Shown here piece by piece: positions 9,618-16,828 of a stretch of DNA of 42,431 nucleotides (the first letter of the stretch is position 1; every line of letters begins with the position of its first letter). A program made the translations under genes and the position numbers. The stretch comes from a virus. Below the pieces are notes generated by a model. The model worked only from the letters and a program-made list of their open reading frames with translations, was not told where the DNA came from and searched no databases. The stretch covers positions 1 to 42,431 of IMG/VR virus record IMGVR_UViG_3300017788_000060. The stretch is one strand, 5' to 3'.

Positions 9618-10356
9618 AGAAAGGGCGAAAAAACTCCACCCCGAATCCAATTTCTACTTGGACATCTTCTCCTGACGGGGTTTTTACTGTTTTTGTTAAA
9701 TCAATTCCTGGTTTATTTTCTTTTACAAATTTTCTAAAATCTTGAGAGTCTTTAATTGGTAATCTCTCAACAAAATTGTGAATGTTCATAATATCACGGT
9801 TACCCGCAACAGATTTAATCATCATTTCAAGTTGTTTGGTTACAACAGGTGCAACACCTTGACCATTCCAACTCTTTTTTAATTCTTCTAAATCTCTTTC
9901 TTGTTTTAATGTTAAAAATTTAAAAGTAATAGACACTTTGGATTTTTCCATAAAATAAGAATACTCCCCATTAGAGTCTGATTCCAAATTAAAATCTTTA
10001 AATTTTAATTCACTCATATCAACAGAAACACTAAAATTGTTTTCGGTTTTTGGGTCAATTAAATTTAATTTATATTCAGGTCCAAACGCGGTATTTCTTA
10101 AAAATATTAAAACCGCTTGTCTATCTTCTTCAACAATATCTTCAACTTGAATATCTCTATCCAAAATTTTTCTTTTTAGTAATTCATCAATTACACCATT
10201 TGTTGCAATTAAATTTTGTGCAGACAGTACATTTTCATCTGCAGCGGTGAGATATGCAACTTTTAATGATTTCTTTTTTGATAGATAATGAATACCCCTT
10301 GATGGTAATTCAACAACGTCATATGCAATTGTTGGGTCAACTCTAAATTCTTCCAT
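9607..10356 (-). CDS. gp26-type baseplate protein (T4 baseplate family)
   Basis: A 249-residue protein. Its N-terminal half (VELPSRGIHYLSKKKSLKVA, YLTAADENVLSAQNLI, LLKRKILD) is the hallmark of the T4 base plate protein family (Pfam T4_baseplate, T4 gp26). These proteins begin with 'LPS.G..Y', an 'e.l.t' block and an asparagine-rich 'N.LI' segment. The family is related in sequence pattern to tail-assembly chaperones. T4 gp26 is 208 residues; the extra residues are at the C-terminus (FVKENKPGIDLTKTVKTPSG). It is followed by an overlapping 47-residue gene, and the tail tube gene with its own terminator lies upstream. No ATATTTAT box was seen at this start; the upstream sequence is simply AT-rich. 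Role: baseplate hub assembly. Confidence 0.7.
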   Translation of the reverse strand: MEEFRVDPTIAYDVVELPSRGIHYLSKKKSLKVAYLTAADENVLSAQNLIATNGVIDELLKRKILDRDIQVEDIVEEDRQAVLIFLRNTAFGPEYKLNLIDPKTENNFSVSVDMSELKFKDFNLESDSNGEYSYFMEKSKVSITFKFLTLKQERDLEELKKSWNGQGVAPVVTKQLEMMIKSVAGNRDIMNIHNFVERLPIKDSQDFRKFVKENKPGIDLTKTVKTPSGEDVQVEIGFGVEFFRPFYGI

Positions 10357-10405
10357 ATTTTTTATTTTATAATTAGTATAATTTACAAAAAGTTATAAAA
10401 AAAGT

Positions 10406-10430
10406 AAAGGTCTCCTTTTGAGAGACCTTT
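10406..10430 (-). terminator. Intrinsic terminator after the tail tube gene
   Basis: A perfect 9-bp stem, AAAGGTCTC paired with GAGACCTTT, has a 7-base loop. On the minus strand it is followed by ACTTTTTTTATAAC, a classic hairpin plus T-run. It lies 25-49 bases beyond the tail tube stop, so the highly needed tube mRNA can be made as its own unit. Confidence 0.85.
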
Positions 10431-10454
10431 ATTGACAGATTTTTTATTATTTGA

Positions 10455-10943
10455 TTAGTAAACTAAAATACATCTATCCATTCTTAACGAACAAGTAATA
10501 GATGCGATATCATCTCTTGAATAATCAAGTTCGTTAAAGTTTAAGTCGGTAATGAAAGCTCCTTGAAGAATCCATTTTTCAACCACAACCCCCGTTGGGT
10601 CTAACATTTCTAATTCAATATCTTTTTTATAACCAGCTGCGTAACCCATACGACCCGTTACAGACTCCGCGTGTAAACGGAACCACTCCATCAAAGCTTG
10701 TGCTGCAGATGGACCAATAGGGTCTTTGAATGTTACTCTTATTTCGTTCCATTCGAATCTACCAGCAACGTATGTTGAGGTGTTAATAAAAGGAATCGCA
10801 ACTGAATTTATTTTTGCACTTGGTCTTGCACTTGATGTTACATACCATTCATTTATTCCTAATGATGAAGGAAATCTAAGTATGAATCGGTTAACTCTTT
10901 TCGGTTCGTAGGGAACCGGCATTTTCATTAATAAATCTGCCAT
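10455..10943 (-). CDS. gp19: Tail tube protein (gp19)
   Basis: A 162-residue protein, almost exactly the length of T4 gp19 (163). Characteristic features are the N-terminal PYEPKRVNRFILRFPSSLGI, the central FEWNEIRVTFKDPIGPSAAQ followed by LMEWFRLHAES, and the C-terminal LNFNELDYSRDDIASITCSL. These are the conserved segments of contractile-tail tube proteins. The protein forms the hexameric rings of the inner tail tube that stack on the baseplate. It is a single-gene unit, with a terminator immediately downstream. Upstream is a 318-base gap containing an ATATTTAT box, a CTAG cluster and a parS-like palindrome. T4 has the order sheath then tube, and this is kept here. Confidence 0.95.
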   Translation of the reverse strand: MADLLMKMPVPYEPKRVNRFILRFPSSLGINEWYVTSSARPSAKINSVAIPFINTSTYVAGRFEWNEIRVTFKDPIGPSAAQALMEWFRLHAESVTGRMGYAAGYKKDIELEMLDPTGVVVEKWILQGAFITDLNFNELDYSRDDIASITCSLRMDRCILVY

Positions 10944-10985
10944 GTCAATATTTGTTTTTTAGTTTTTTTTATTTTTAATCTTTCT

Positions 10986-10993
10986 TATAAATA
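10986..10993 (-). promoter_or_regulatory. Late-promoter-like TATTTATA box for tail tube
   Basis: Minus-strand reading is ACATATTTATAAGAAAG, 42 bases before the tube start codon. Unlike most copies of this box it leaves room for a real 5' leader, which may help high expression of the tube protein. Confidence 0.5.
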
Positions 10994-11065
10994 TGTTGTA
11001 TATGAAAAAGTAAAAAAATCTTGTTACCACTTGATTATGTCAAAACTTTTTTGTATTTTTTCCAT

Positions 11066-11133
11066 ACTAGTACTAGATGCTAGTAAATATAAAACTAGAT
11101 TAATTAAACTAGAATTAAAATAACTAGAACTAG
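11066..11133. repeat. CTAG cluster (seven copies)
   Basis: CTAG tetramers occur seven times, six of them as ACTAG, at 11066, 11072, 11079, 11094, 11108, 11123 and 11129 (coordinates of the 5-mer). Spacings are 6, 7, 15, 14, 15 and 6. The left end contains the palindrome CTAGTACTAG. Two related ACTGG words follow at 11137 and 11148. The regular spacing suggests binding sites for a protein, but none is identified. It lies upstream of the tail tube gene. Confidence 0.6.
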
Positions 11134-11212
11134 AATACTGGTGCATATACTGGGTAATTTATAATTTTATTTCTTTTATATTTTTATTTTTTTTGTTTCA
11201 CACTATATTATA

Positions 11213-11230
11213 ATGTTCCACGTGGAACAT
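11213..11230. other. parS-like palindrome
   Basis: ATGTTCCACGTGGAACAT is a perfect 18-bp palindrome. Its 16-bp core, TGTTCCACGTGGAACA, differs from the canonical chromosomal parS (TGTTTCACGTGAAACA) by one base in each arm. The TGTTCCACGTG arm is itself a known natural parS arm variant. A half-site, TGTTTCAC, lies at 11194-11201. parS sites are loading sites for ParB in chromosome segregation. No parA or parB gene is in this window, so any partner would be host-encoded or elsewhere in the phage. Confidence 0.6.
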
Positions 11231-11254
11231 AAAATAGGGAGGGTTTCCCCTCCC
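11231..11254 (-). terminator. Intrinsic terminator after the tail sheath gene
   Basis: On the minus strand a perfect 7-bp stem, GGGAGGG with loop GAAA and CCCTCCC, is followed by TATTTTATG. On the plus strand the stem is followed by CTTTTTATT, so it can also act rightward. It starts 8 bases after the sheath stop codon. Its GC-rich stem is conspicuous against the AT-rich surroundings. Confidence 0.85.
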
Positions 11255-11261
11255 CTTTTTA

Positions 11262-14117
11262 TTAGATATCATCAAATGATGCTCCTGTTGGTGTAATTAT
11301 GAATTCAACATCTATAAATTCAAGAGCTCTTGTTGGCTTGATATAAATCTTACCTCTAAGAGTGTTTGCGTCGATATCTTCAGGGTCATTTGAAACCGTT
11401 ACACGGAATTCAAATAAACCTCTTTCTCTCTTAATTGCGTCTAATATTGGGTTAACCAATCTCAAGAATTCATTACGAACTTGTTCGTCATTTTGTTCGA
11501 ATAACAATCTTACCGCTACCGCTGAGATTAGTTTTCTCGCTCTAAGAAGTAATCTTCTAACATTAATTCTATCCAACGCTGATTCACGGACTTGAAGAGT
11601 TTTGTTACCCCAAATAATTGTACCAGTATCAGCATATGTTGCGATTGGGTTGATTCTAGCTTTGTATAGGTCATCTCTTTCATCCAAGGTTAATTTCTTG
11701 TACGCTTTAATTGAGTTTACTAAACCTCTTGAATAACCCGCTACCGCAAACCATGGGAATGATACGTTATCTGTTAATGCTATATTTCTCAATACTTCAC
11801 CTGTTGGTGGTAAATACAATTGAGTTGCGTTGTCTACGTCTCTAACTTGAATCCAAGGCCAGTAAACCGCCGAGTAGCTACTATCAATTGACACACCGTC
11901 CAAAGCGTCAATAACTTCATCTGCCGAGCCGTAGTTTGGTGGTGAAATCACATAAAGTGAATCTGCTCTATCTTCTTCAATCATATCAATTGCATAAGAT
12001 GTTAATGAACTGTGGTCGTAGAAATTAATACCAGGTGTTGCGAAGATGTTAACATCAACCGCTTCAGGGTTTGAGAAAGTATCGATACCTTGAGTGTAAG
12101 CGTAGTAGTCAGAGTTTCCTGATACTATACTAAACACACCACCATTATTAGTATTACCACTTGTGTAAGTATTTTTACCAAAGATATAACCATCACCATA
12201 GGTTCTTACATTTCTGTAGATATCCCAACCGTCGTATCCACCAGACGCTGCGAATGTGAATTTACGATAGTTAATATTTGTCAATACGTTATTAGCTCCA
12301 CCTGTCTGACCTTCTAAATCATACGATGTAGTTAAGAAAGTTGTTCCTGTGATTGTAGATGCGTTTGTTGATAAGTGGAAACCTTTAGTTGTACCAGCTG
12401 CTGAAGTTCCTTTGAATTTAAATAAGTCTCTATCGTATGTTACCGAGTTTGTTGGACTTGATAAACCAAAGTATGCTCTTCTTACTTTATCACCTGAAGA
12501 TAAAACAGGTGTTCCGTCAGCTTGGTAAGATGTTGTGTCACCAGCACTATAGAATGTGGTTTTGTACATCACCGAACCTAAAGTTGATGAACCAAATGAT
12601 GTGTTGTTTGTGAAACCTTTGAAACCAGCTGGATATGCGTCGGTTGGGTGATTATCCGCCATTGACAACATAATGTATCTTGAACGTAATTCATATTCAC
12701 CATCAGATGTTCCAACCTTTTTAGCAACATAACCAGGTAAATCTGGATTCATATTACATCTACCATATTTTTCAAGTACAACAACATTATCGTCTGTATC
12801 GTTAAAGTCTCTAACAATTAAGTCAAAGTCACCAGTGTCTATGTTAATATTAATAATTGAAATTTTTACTTCGTAGTTTGCGGTGTCTCCGTCTGATACT
12901 GTGATTACATCAAACAAATCATCAACTTCACCACCTCTCACTTCAGAAACGACAGTTGGTGTCATCGGAGTGTCCCAATATGTTAGAAAGTCGTTACCAA
13001 CAGTTTCGTATGATTCTGTTAAACTTAAACCTCTAATTAAACCTTGTTCGTAAGCTCTTACCAAATAATTTGGATAAGATTCGAATACGTAAATAGGAAC
13101 GTCACTTTTTAATTTATCGTATACATCAGTACCAAATACTTTTGTTACATATTTTGACGATGTGGTATCCATACTACAAGTGAATGATTTTGGTCCACTT
13201 GTTGAACCTGTAACGTTAACTGTGAATTCCGCTAAAGGATTTGTAGTAATTCCTGAACCTGTTACCACAAAATTTGTGTTTGAGGTAGTTTCTAAGTTTA
13301 AAGTTTGTCCGATGTAAGAACCCCTTGGTCTGAAAGCTAAAACCACTTGACCGTCATGTGCTGTATTAAGTGTTCCATAATAGGTATACCTAGTCACATC
13401 AAATCTACTTGAACCACTGTTGTACACAAATAAGTAAGAATATACTTCAGAACCTGCGGTGTTACAAAGTGTATTGAACCACTCCTTGTTGTTGTAATTG
13501 TTTGCGTTATCCAATCCTGTTAAAGGGGAAACTTCTTCAAGTGATGAGGTTTGACCACTGGTTCCCGAAGTTGGAACTTCACCCATAACAAACCACTGTC
13601 CATGATTAGATGATGTGTTACCACTAAAGTTTGCTACAATGTATTCTGTAATATAATTTCCATCTACAGATATTTTATCTGATAGTTCACTATAAATCGT
13701 ACTCGCTGTGATTGTTGTGGTTGCGGCCGACATTGTTAAACCCGTGGTTGTACCACTTAAAGTTCCCAATGTAACACCACCAATTGTTTGTACACCATAA
13801 GTTTTCACAGGTAAATAACCTGTTAAACCTAATATTCTTGTTACAAACAATTGGTTAGATTCTTCTAAATAAGATTTTGCGAAATAAGGTAATTCATATT
13901 TTGGATTATTGTTATTGTCTTTTAACGGACTTGTTCCTCCAAAGTATGACTTGAATTCGTCAAAATTTGTTATTAATACAGGTTCGAAAGCGGGGCCTTT
14001 TAGGGTTTCACCCACCAAACCCAATGTGCTCACACCAACACTTTGTGCTACGAATGTTAAGTCTTTTTCAGATGTATATACACCTGGAGATACAAAAACT
14101 CTATTTGAATTTGCCAT
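11262..14117 (-). CDS. gp18: Tail sheath protein (gp18), enlarged
   Basis: A 951-residue protein whose N-terminus (FVSPGVYTSEKDLTFVAQSV, then STLGLVGETLKGPAFEP and FDEFKSYFGG) is the standard opening of contractile-tail sheath proteins. The C-terminus (ATYADTGTIIWGNKTLQVRE, RINVRRLLLRARKLIS, FEFRVTVSNDPEDIDAN) is the equally standard domain that contacts the tube and carries the inter-subunit handshake strands. T4 gp18 is 659 residues. About 300 extra residues lie in the middle (roughly 120-600), rich in Thr/Ser/Gly/Asn. They are likely an outward-facing decoration domain on the sheath surface. The gene is flanked by a terminator downstream and an ATATTTAT box upstream. The protein contracts to drive tube penetration. 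Confidence 0.95.
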   Translation of the reverse strand: MANSNRVFVSPGVYTSEKDLTFVAQSVGVSTLGLVGETLKGPAFEPVLITNFDEFKSYFGGTSPLKDNNNNPKYELPYFAKSYLEESNQLFVTRILGLTGYLPVKTYGVQTIGGVTLGTLSGTTTGLTMSAATTTITASTIYSELSDKISVDGNYITEYIVANFSGNTSSNHGQWFVMGEVPTSGTSGQTSSLEEVSPLTGLDNANNYNNKEWFNTLCNTAGSEVYSYLFVYNSGSSRFDVTRYTYYGTLNTAHDGQVVLAFRPRGSYIGQTLNLETTSNTNFVVTGSGITTNPLAEFTVNVTGSTSGPKSFTCSMDTTSSKYVTKVFGTDVYDKLKSDVPIYVFESYPNYLVRAYEQGLIRGLSLTESYETVGNDFLTYWDTPMTPTVVSEVRGGEVDDLFDVITVSDGDTANYEVKISIININIDTGDFDLIVRDFNDTDDNVVVLEKYGRCNMNPDLPGYVAKKVGTSDGEYELRSRYIMLSMADNHPTDAYPAGFKGFTNNTSFGSSTLGSVMYKTTFYSAGDTTSYQADGTPVLSSGDKVRRAYFGLSSPTNSVTYDRDLFKFKGTSAAGTTKGFHLSTNASTITGTTFLTTSYDLEGQTGGANNVLTNINYRKFTFAASGGYDGWDIYRNVRTYGDGYIFGKNTYTSGNTNNGGVFSIVSGNSDYYAYTQGIDTFSNPEAVDVNIFATPGINFYDHSSLTSYAIDMIEEDRADSLYVISPPNYGSADEVIDALDGVSIDSSYSAVYWPWIQVRDVDNATQLYLPPTGEVLRNIALTDNVSFPWFAVAGYSRGLVNSIKAYKKLTLDERDDLYKARINPIATYADTGTIIWGNKTLQVRESALDRINVRRLLLRARKLISAVAVRLLFEQNDEQVRNEFLRLVNPILDAIKRERGLFEFRVTVSNDPEDIDANTLRGKIYIKPTRALEFIDVEFIITPTGASFDDI

Positions 14118-14156
14118 TTTTAAATTGTTTGGTTAATTAATTTTATTTCTTTATCA

Positions 14157-14164
14157 ATAAATAT
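14157..14164 (-). promoter_or_regulatory. Late-promoter-like ATATTTAT box for tail sheath
   Basis: Minus-strand reading is AAGATATTTATTGATAAAG, 39 bases before the sheath start. It overlaps the first of a series of AAAGATA boxes that extend to the divergent small gene, so a regulator bound there could affect both directions. Confidence 0.5.
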
Positions 14165-14251
14165 CTTTGTTTTTAGCAAAGATTCCCTTGATTTTTTTAA
14201 AAATGGTACTTAAAGATACTAATTTATCTTTATGTATCTATATTTATCTTT
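14162..14251. promoter_or_regulatory. AAAGATA/TATCTTT box array, possible operator
   Basis: The 7-mer TATCTTT or its complement occurs at 14162-14168, 14212-14218 (as AAAGATA), 14225-14231 and 14245-14251, with a 6-base match (AAAGAT) at 14179. The second and third copies form an inverted repeat with a 6-base spacer. The array fills the divergent region between the sheath gene and the ribbon-helix-helix gene. That protein family binds short repeated boxes and often represses itself. The function is inferred. Confidence 0.45.
14240..14247 (+). promoter_or_regulatory. Late-promoter-like ATATTTAT box for the ribbon-helix-helix gene
   Basis: Plus-strand reading is TCTATATTTATCTTTACC and then ATG. 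The box ends 7 bases before the start codon. It matches the box found before structural genes, which suggests the small gene is expressed with them. Confidence 0.45.
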
Positions 14252-14254
14252 ACC

Positions 14255-14434
14255 ATGAAAAATACCTCGAAAAATATAAAGGTGAGTGAAAATCATCACC
14301 AACTGTTAAAAGAATATTGTGATAAAAACGGATTAAAAATTTACAAGGTTGTTCAGAAATGGATTGATGAACTTTGTAAACAAACAAAATTGTCCGAACC
14401 CATCAAAAAAACAAAAGATATATACGGAGATTAA
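14255..14434 (+). CDS. Small ribbon-helix-helix DNA-binding protein candidate
   Basis: A 59-residue protein transcribed rightward inside a leftward tail operon. Its pattern is a short basic strand (KNIKVS), a first helix (ENHHQLLKEYCDKNG), a turn, then a second helix (KIYKVVQKWIDELCK). This is the order and size of Arc/ParD/CopG-type ribbon-helix-helix proteins, which dimerise and bind DNA through the paired strands. The last 17 residues are a polar tail. It has its own upstream box and sits beside the AAAGATA array, so autoregulation and control of the sheath gene are reasonable guesses. It could instead be an antitoxin without a partner. It is shorter than most annotation cut-offs. Confidence 0.6.
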   Translation: MKNTSKNIKVSENHHQLLKEYCDKNGLKIYKVVQKWIDELCKQTKLSEPIKKTKDIYGD

Positions 14435-14463
14435 TTAAATATTATAAACCGTATTTTGATTTA

Positions 14464-16260
14464 TCAAGGTGTAATTGATGGTGTTGGTGTGACGGATGGT
14501 GTGGTAGACGGTGTTACTGTAGGTGTAGGTGTTGGAGGGTCGACTAAATCGATTTGCAATAATCCATTATCACCGATACTTTGAGTTAAAATATATGTTT
14601 CAGTGTTCGGTGCATTACCGGTATATCCACTTATTAGGTAACCATTTTCATAAACACGTAGAACATATTCGGTTCCACCAGTAATCGAGACAAACAAAAA
14701 ATCACCAGCATCACTTGAATTAATAACCGCATTTTGACTTTCCCCACTTAAAATAGGAAATTGAAAGTTCCACATAGACGAAAAACTACTACCAAAAGAT
14801 GATATTACAGAACCATAAGTATTAGTATTTGTAAACAATAAATTTCTGAAAGGTGTGGGTGTTGGTGTTAATGTTGGTGTTGGTGTCGGAGTTTCAGTTG
14901 GAGTAATAGATGGTGTTATAGATGTTGATGGGGTAAGAGAAGGGGTGATTGTTGGTGTAACAGATGGTGTCATGGATGGTGTGGTAGATGGTGTTATCGA
15001 CGGTGTGACTGAAATAGTTGGAGTTACAGAAGGTGTAATTGATGGTGTTGGCGTTATCGACAAACTTACTGATGGGGTAATAGAACTTGTTGGAGTTACT
15101 GACGGAGTTACAGAAGGTGTAATTGATGGTGTTGGTGTCGGTGTTGGAGGTATCGTAAAAGTTGATTGGGTGATTACATCGTATCTATATTTTGTTTTCC
15201 CAATTGTATCGACTTCAATGGAACCAAAAGTGTTTGTTTGTGTTAAATTACTAAATGTACCATCAACAGTGTATTGAGTGGTTCCGCTATATTGATTTGA
15301 TTCAATAAAAATTTTAACTGGTATACTTATAGAACTACCAGTAACTGTTGATAATGTATCTGTAAAAGATATTTCAACGGTTTTATCTACTTTTTTAGTT
15401 GATGTTGCGGTATATTGTGCAATGATTGAACCACTTGAGTAATTTGATGATATAGTTATTATATTTTCAGATTTATCGATTGATGGTATACTTCTTAAAT
15501 CAGGTTCTATCATCGTTATACTTCTATTAACCGCTGGTGAAACTTCAAATTCCTCATCGTCAATTAAGAACCCTAACATTGTAAATCCATAATTTTGGAT
15601 GTAAAATCTTCTACCATCCAAGGTGTCCATTGGGGTATTATCTTCAATTCTATCTAACACTATTGGGATGTAGTGTCCTTTCACTCGGGTATATGCTTGA
15701 CGAGACGAAAACTTTTGTAAAACCTTTTGATTAAACTTATTTATGTCTCTAAATTTTGTACAAACAATAGTAACATCAAAACTAATATCAACCGCAATTG
15801 GTTGAGGGATTTTATAGATATCAGCGCCTATTTGGTTTCCGTCCCAAGTCGGAACCGAAGCGTAAAAGAAATCTCTTCTATCAGGAATGGTTCTTTGAAT
15901 AGACGGATTTGTACCTAATTGAACTTCAGGTTTTCTTACAACCGCAATAAACGGTAATTTAATATTTCCATCTTCATCACTAAAAGACCAATTATTAGTG
16001 TATTCACCCCATCTTTGAATTGTAAGAATTTTTGGAATCATGGGTATTTGGTCACCGTCGGAAATCACCTTGAAATTTTCTTTTACAAATTCCAACATAC
16101 CTAAATCAAGGTCATCATGTAATATCGAATCAGGAAGAAATGTGTCAGATTTGATAATTTCTTCTAATAGTTCTTTTCTTCTACCGGTAACCGCGGGACC
16201 ATCTGTATTTTGGTTTACACCGTATACTTTAATGTCTTTTTTTCTTTTTGGTAATCCCAT
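14464..16260 (-). CDS. Tail/neck structural protein with long Pro/Thr/Ser repeat tract
   Basis: A 598-residue protein. Residues 1-255 form a compact domain ([58 protein letters not shown]) that looks like a phage tail-completion or connector domain; I cannot name the family. Residues 260-370 are beta-rich and Ser/Thr-rich, like an Ig-type spacer. Residues 371-470 are a TPS/ITP/VTP/PTP tract, followed by a small beta domain (about 471-574). A second tract (575-598, starting [11 protein letters not shown]) ends the protein abruptly at SITP. The second tract looks like a linker that leads nowhere, suggesting loss of a further domain. It lies 2 bases after the gp14-like gene, so it is in the neck/tail operon. 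It may display a small domain outward on a stiff stalk. Confidence 0.7.
   Translation of the reverse strand: MGLPKRKKDIKVYGVNQNTDGPAVTGRRKELLEEIIKSDTFLPDSILHDDLDLGMLEFVKENFKVISDGDQIPMIPKILTIQRWGEYTNNWSFSDEDGNIKLPFIAVVRKPEVQLGTNPSIQRTIPDRRDFFYASVPTWDGNQIGADIYKIPQPIAVDISFDVTIVCTKFRDINKFNQKVLQKFSSRQAYTRVKGHYIPIVLDRIEDNTPMDTLDGRRFYIQNYGFTMLGFLIDDEEFEVSPAVNRSITMIEPDLRSIPSIDKSENIITISSNYSSGSIIAQYTATSTKKVDKTVEISFTDTLSTVTGSSISIPVKIFIESNQYSGTTQYTVDGTFSNLTQTNTFGSIEVDTIGKTKYRYDVITQSTFTIPPTPTPTPSITPSVTPSVTPTSSITPSVSLSITPTPSITPSVTPTISVTPSITPSTTPSMTPSVTPTITPSLTPSTSITPSITPTETPTPTPTLTPTPTPFRNLLFTNTNTYGSVISSFGSSFSSMWNFQFPILSGESQNAVINSSDAGDFLFVSITGGTEYVLRVYENGYLISGYTGNAPNTETYILTQSIGDNGLLQIDLVDPPTPTPTVTPSTTPSVTPTPSITP
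14467..14538 (-). repeat. Terminal Pro/Thr codon repeat, cut short by the stop
   Basis: This DNA encodes residues 575-598 of the preceding protein and has the same ACA/CCA/ATC/GTA-type degenerate triplets as the longer tract at 14851-15150. The stop follows directly. Confidence 0.7.
14851..15150 (-). repeat. Degenerate Pro/Thr/Ser minisatellite (100 codons)
   Basis: One hundred codons (residues 371-470) consist almost only of Thr, Pro, Ser, Ile and Val in 2-6-residue units ([14 protein letters not shown]). On the plus strand this reads as GGTGTTGATGGTGT-like words. The repeats can change length by slippage or recombination, and assembly of this stretch should be treated with care. Confidence 0.8.
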
Positions 16261-16262
16261 AA

Positions 16263-16775
16263 TTAAATTCCTCTAAATTCAGATTCTTGAGCAATCGCAC
16301 AAGTAATAGTTCTATAATGAGGTTTAAAACCAAACATATTATGTTTATTATCCGAAGTCACTTTTCCATCATTTACAACTGTATAATATCTGATTTTTTC
16401 CTCCGATTCGGGATATCCGATAAAATCACCATATCTAATATCTATGTCCATTTCTTCTAAATGTTTGATATAAACAGAAACCGTCATATTACCTGGTTCT
16501 AAATATCTATTTACCCCTTTTGTATAAGATGTATTTTTAGGTTCCTCTATTTTTACCAATGCGTAGAATTCAGTGGGAGGTAAGAATTTTATTTGGTCTT
16601 TACCAACCTCACCGTAAACATCATCAGTATCTGTTTTTTGTCTATCGACCCTAAACAAAACCAATTTCATTCCCAAATCACCATGCAAATATTCCTCACC
16701 CAATTGCACATTTAAATCAAAATCACTTTGGGAAAAGAATTTACTTAATCTCGTAATTGGTAGTTTATTCTTCAT
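16263..16775 (-). CDS. Neck protein candidate, gp14-like
   Basis: A 170-residue protein. The opening ([20 protein letters not shown]) and the segment [20 protein letters not shown] resemble T4-type neck protein gp14, where an early 'E.lye.i.iYg.di.YLPR' block is followed by a beta-barrel. Later segments ([39 protein letters not shown]) look like the beta domain that holds the tail-head interface together. It is shorter than T4 gp14 (256 residues). It is the first gene of the leftward late block and is followed 2 bases later by the Pro/Thr protein. The start is at 16775, 4 bases after a TATTTATA box. Family assignment is moderate; a structural role is likely. Confidence 0.5.
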   Translation of the reverse strand: MKNKLPITRLSKFFSQSDFDLNVQLGEEYLHGDLGMKLVLFRVDRQKTDTDDVYGEVGKDQIKFLPPTEFYALVKIEEPKNTSYTKGVNRYLEPGNMTVSVYIKHLEEMDIDIRYGDFIGYPESEEKIRYYTVVNDGKVTSDNKHNMFGFKPHYRTITCAIAQESEFRGI

Positions 16776-16779
16776 TTAT

Positions 16780-16787
16780 TATAAATA
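16780..16787 (-). promoter_or_regulatory. Late-promoter-like TATTTATA box, head of the leftward block
   Basis: Minus-strand reading is GAACTATTTATAATAA and then ATG of the gp14-like gene. It shares a 53-base divergent region with the helicase start at 16829. That start has a weaker variant (TATATTTAAG) on the plus strand. Confidence 0.5.
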
Positions 16788-16828
16788 GTTCATTTATTGA
16801 TTCTATTTTATTATATTTAAGTTATTGT

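Larger units (their letters stand above)
10944..11261. other. 318-base non-coding gap between tube and sheath genes
   Basis: No frame in this stretch looks coding. From left to right it contains an AT-rich leader with an ATATTTAT box, a cluster of seven CTAG tetramers, an AT-rich spacer, a parS half-site (TGTTTCAC at 11194), a perfect parS-like palindrome, and the sheath terminator. It is the longest gene-free stretch in the window. Confidence 0.8.

Noticed and set aside
11213-11230. The palindrome as a second terminator
   Set aside because: It can form a hairpin, but neither side carries a T-run and a strong terminator is already present next to it; the match to parS is more specific.
14464-15150. 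The repeat tract as a possible CRISPR array
   Set aside because: Units are short, degenerate and in frame; there are no constant repeats with unique spacers.
14855-15277. A rightward open frame of 140 codons rich in Gly/Val
   Set aside because: It is the complement of the Pro/Thr repeat tract; the low-complexity protein is a by-product of repeated codons on the minus strand.
16757-16828. Upstream start for the SNF2 helicase
   Set aside because: It would overlap the divergent neck gene and encode a hydrophobic leader not seen in the family; the ATG at 16829 is preferred.
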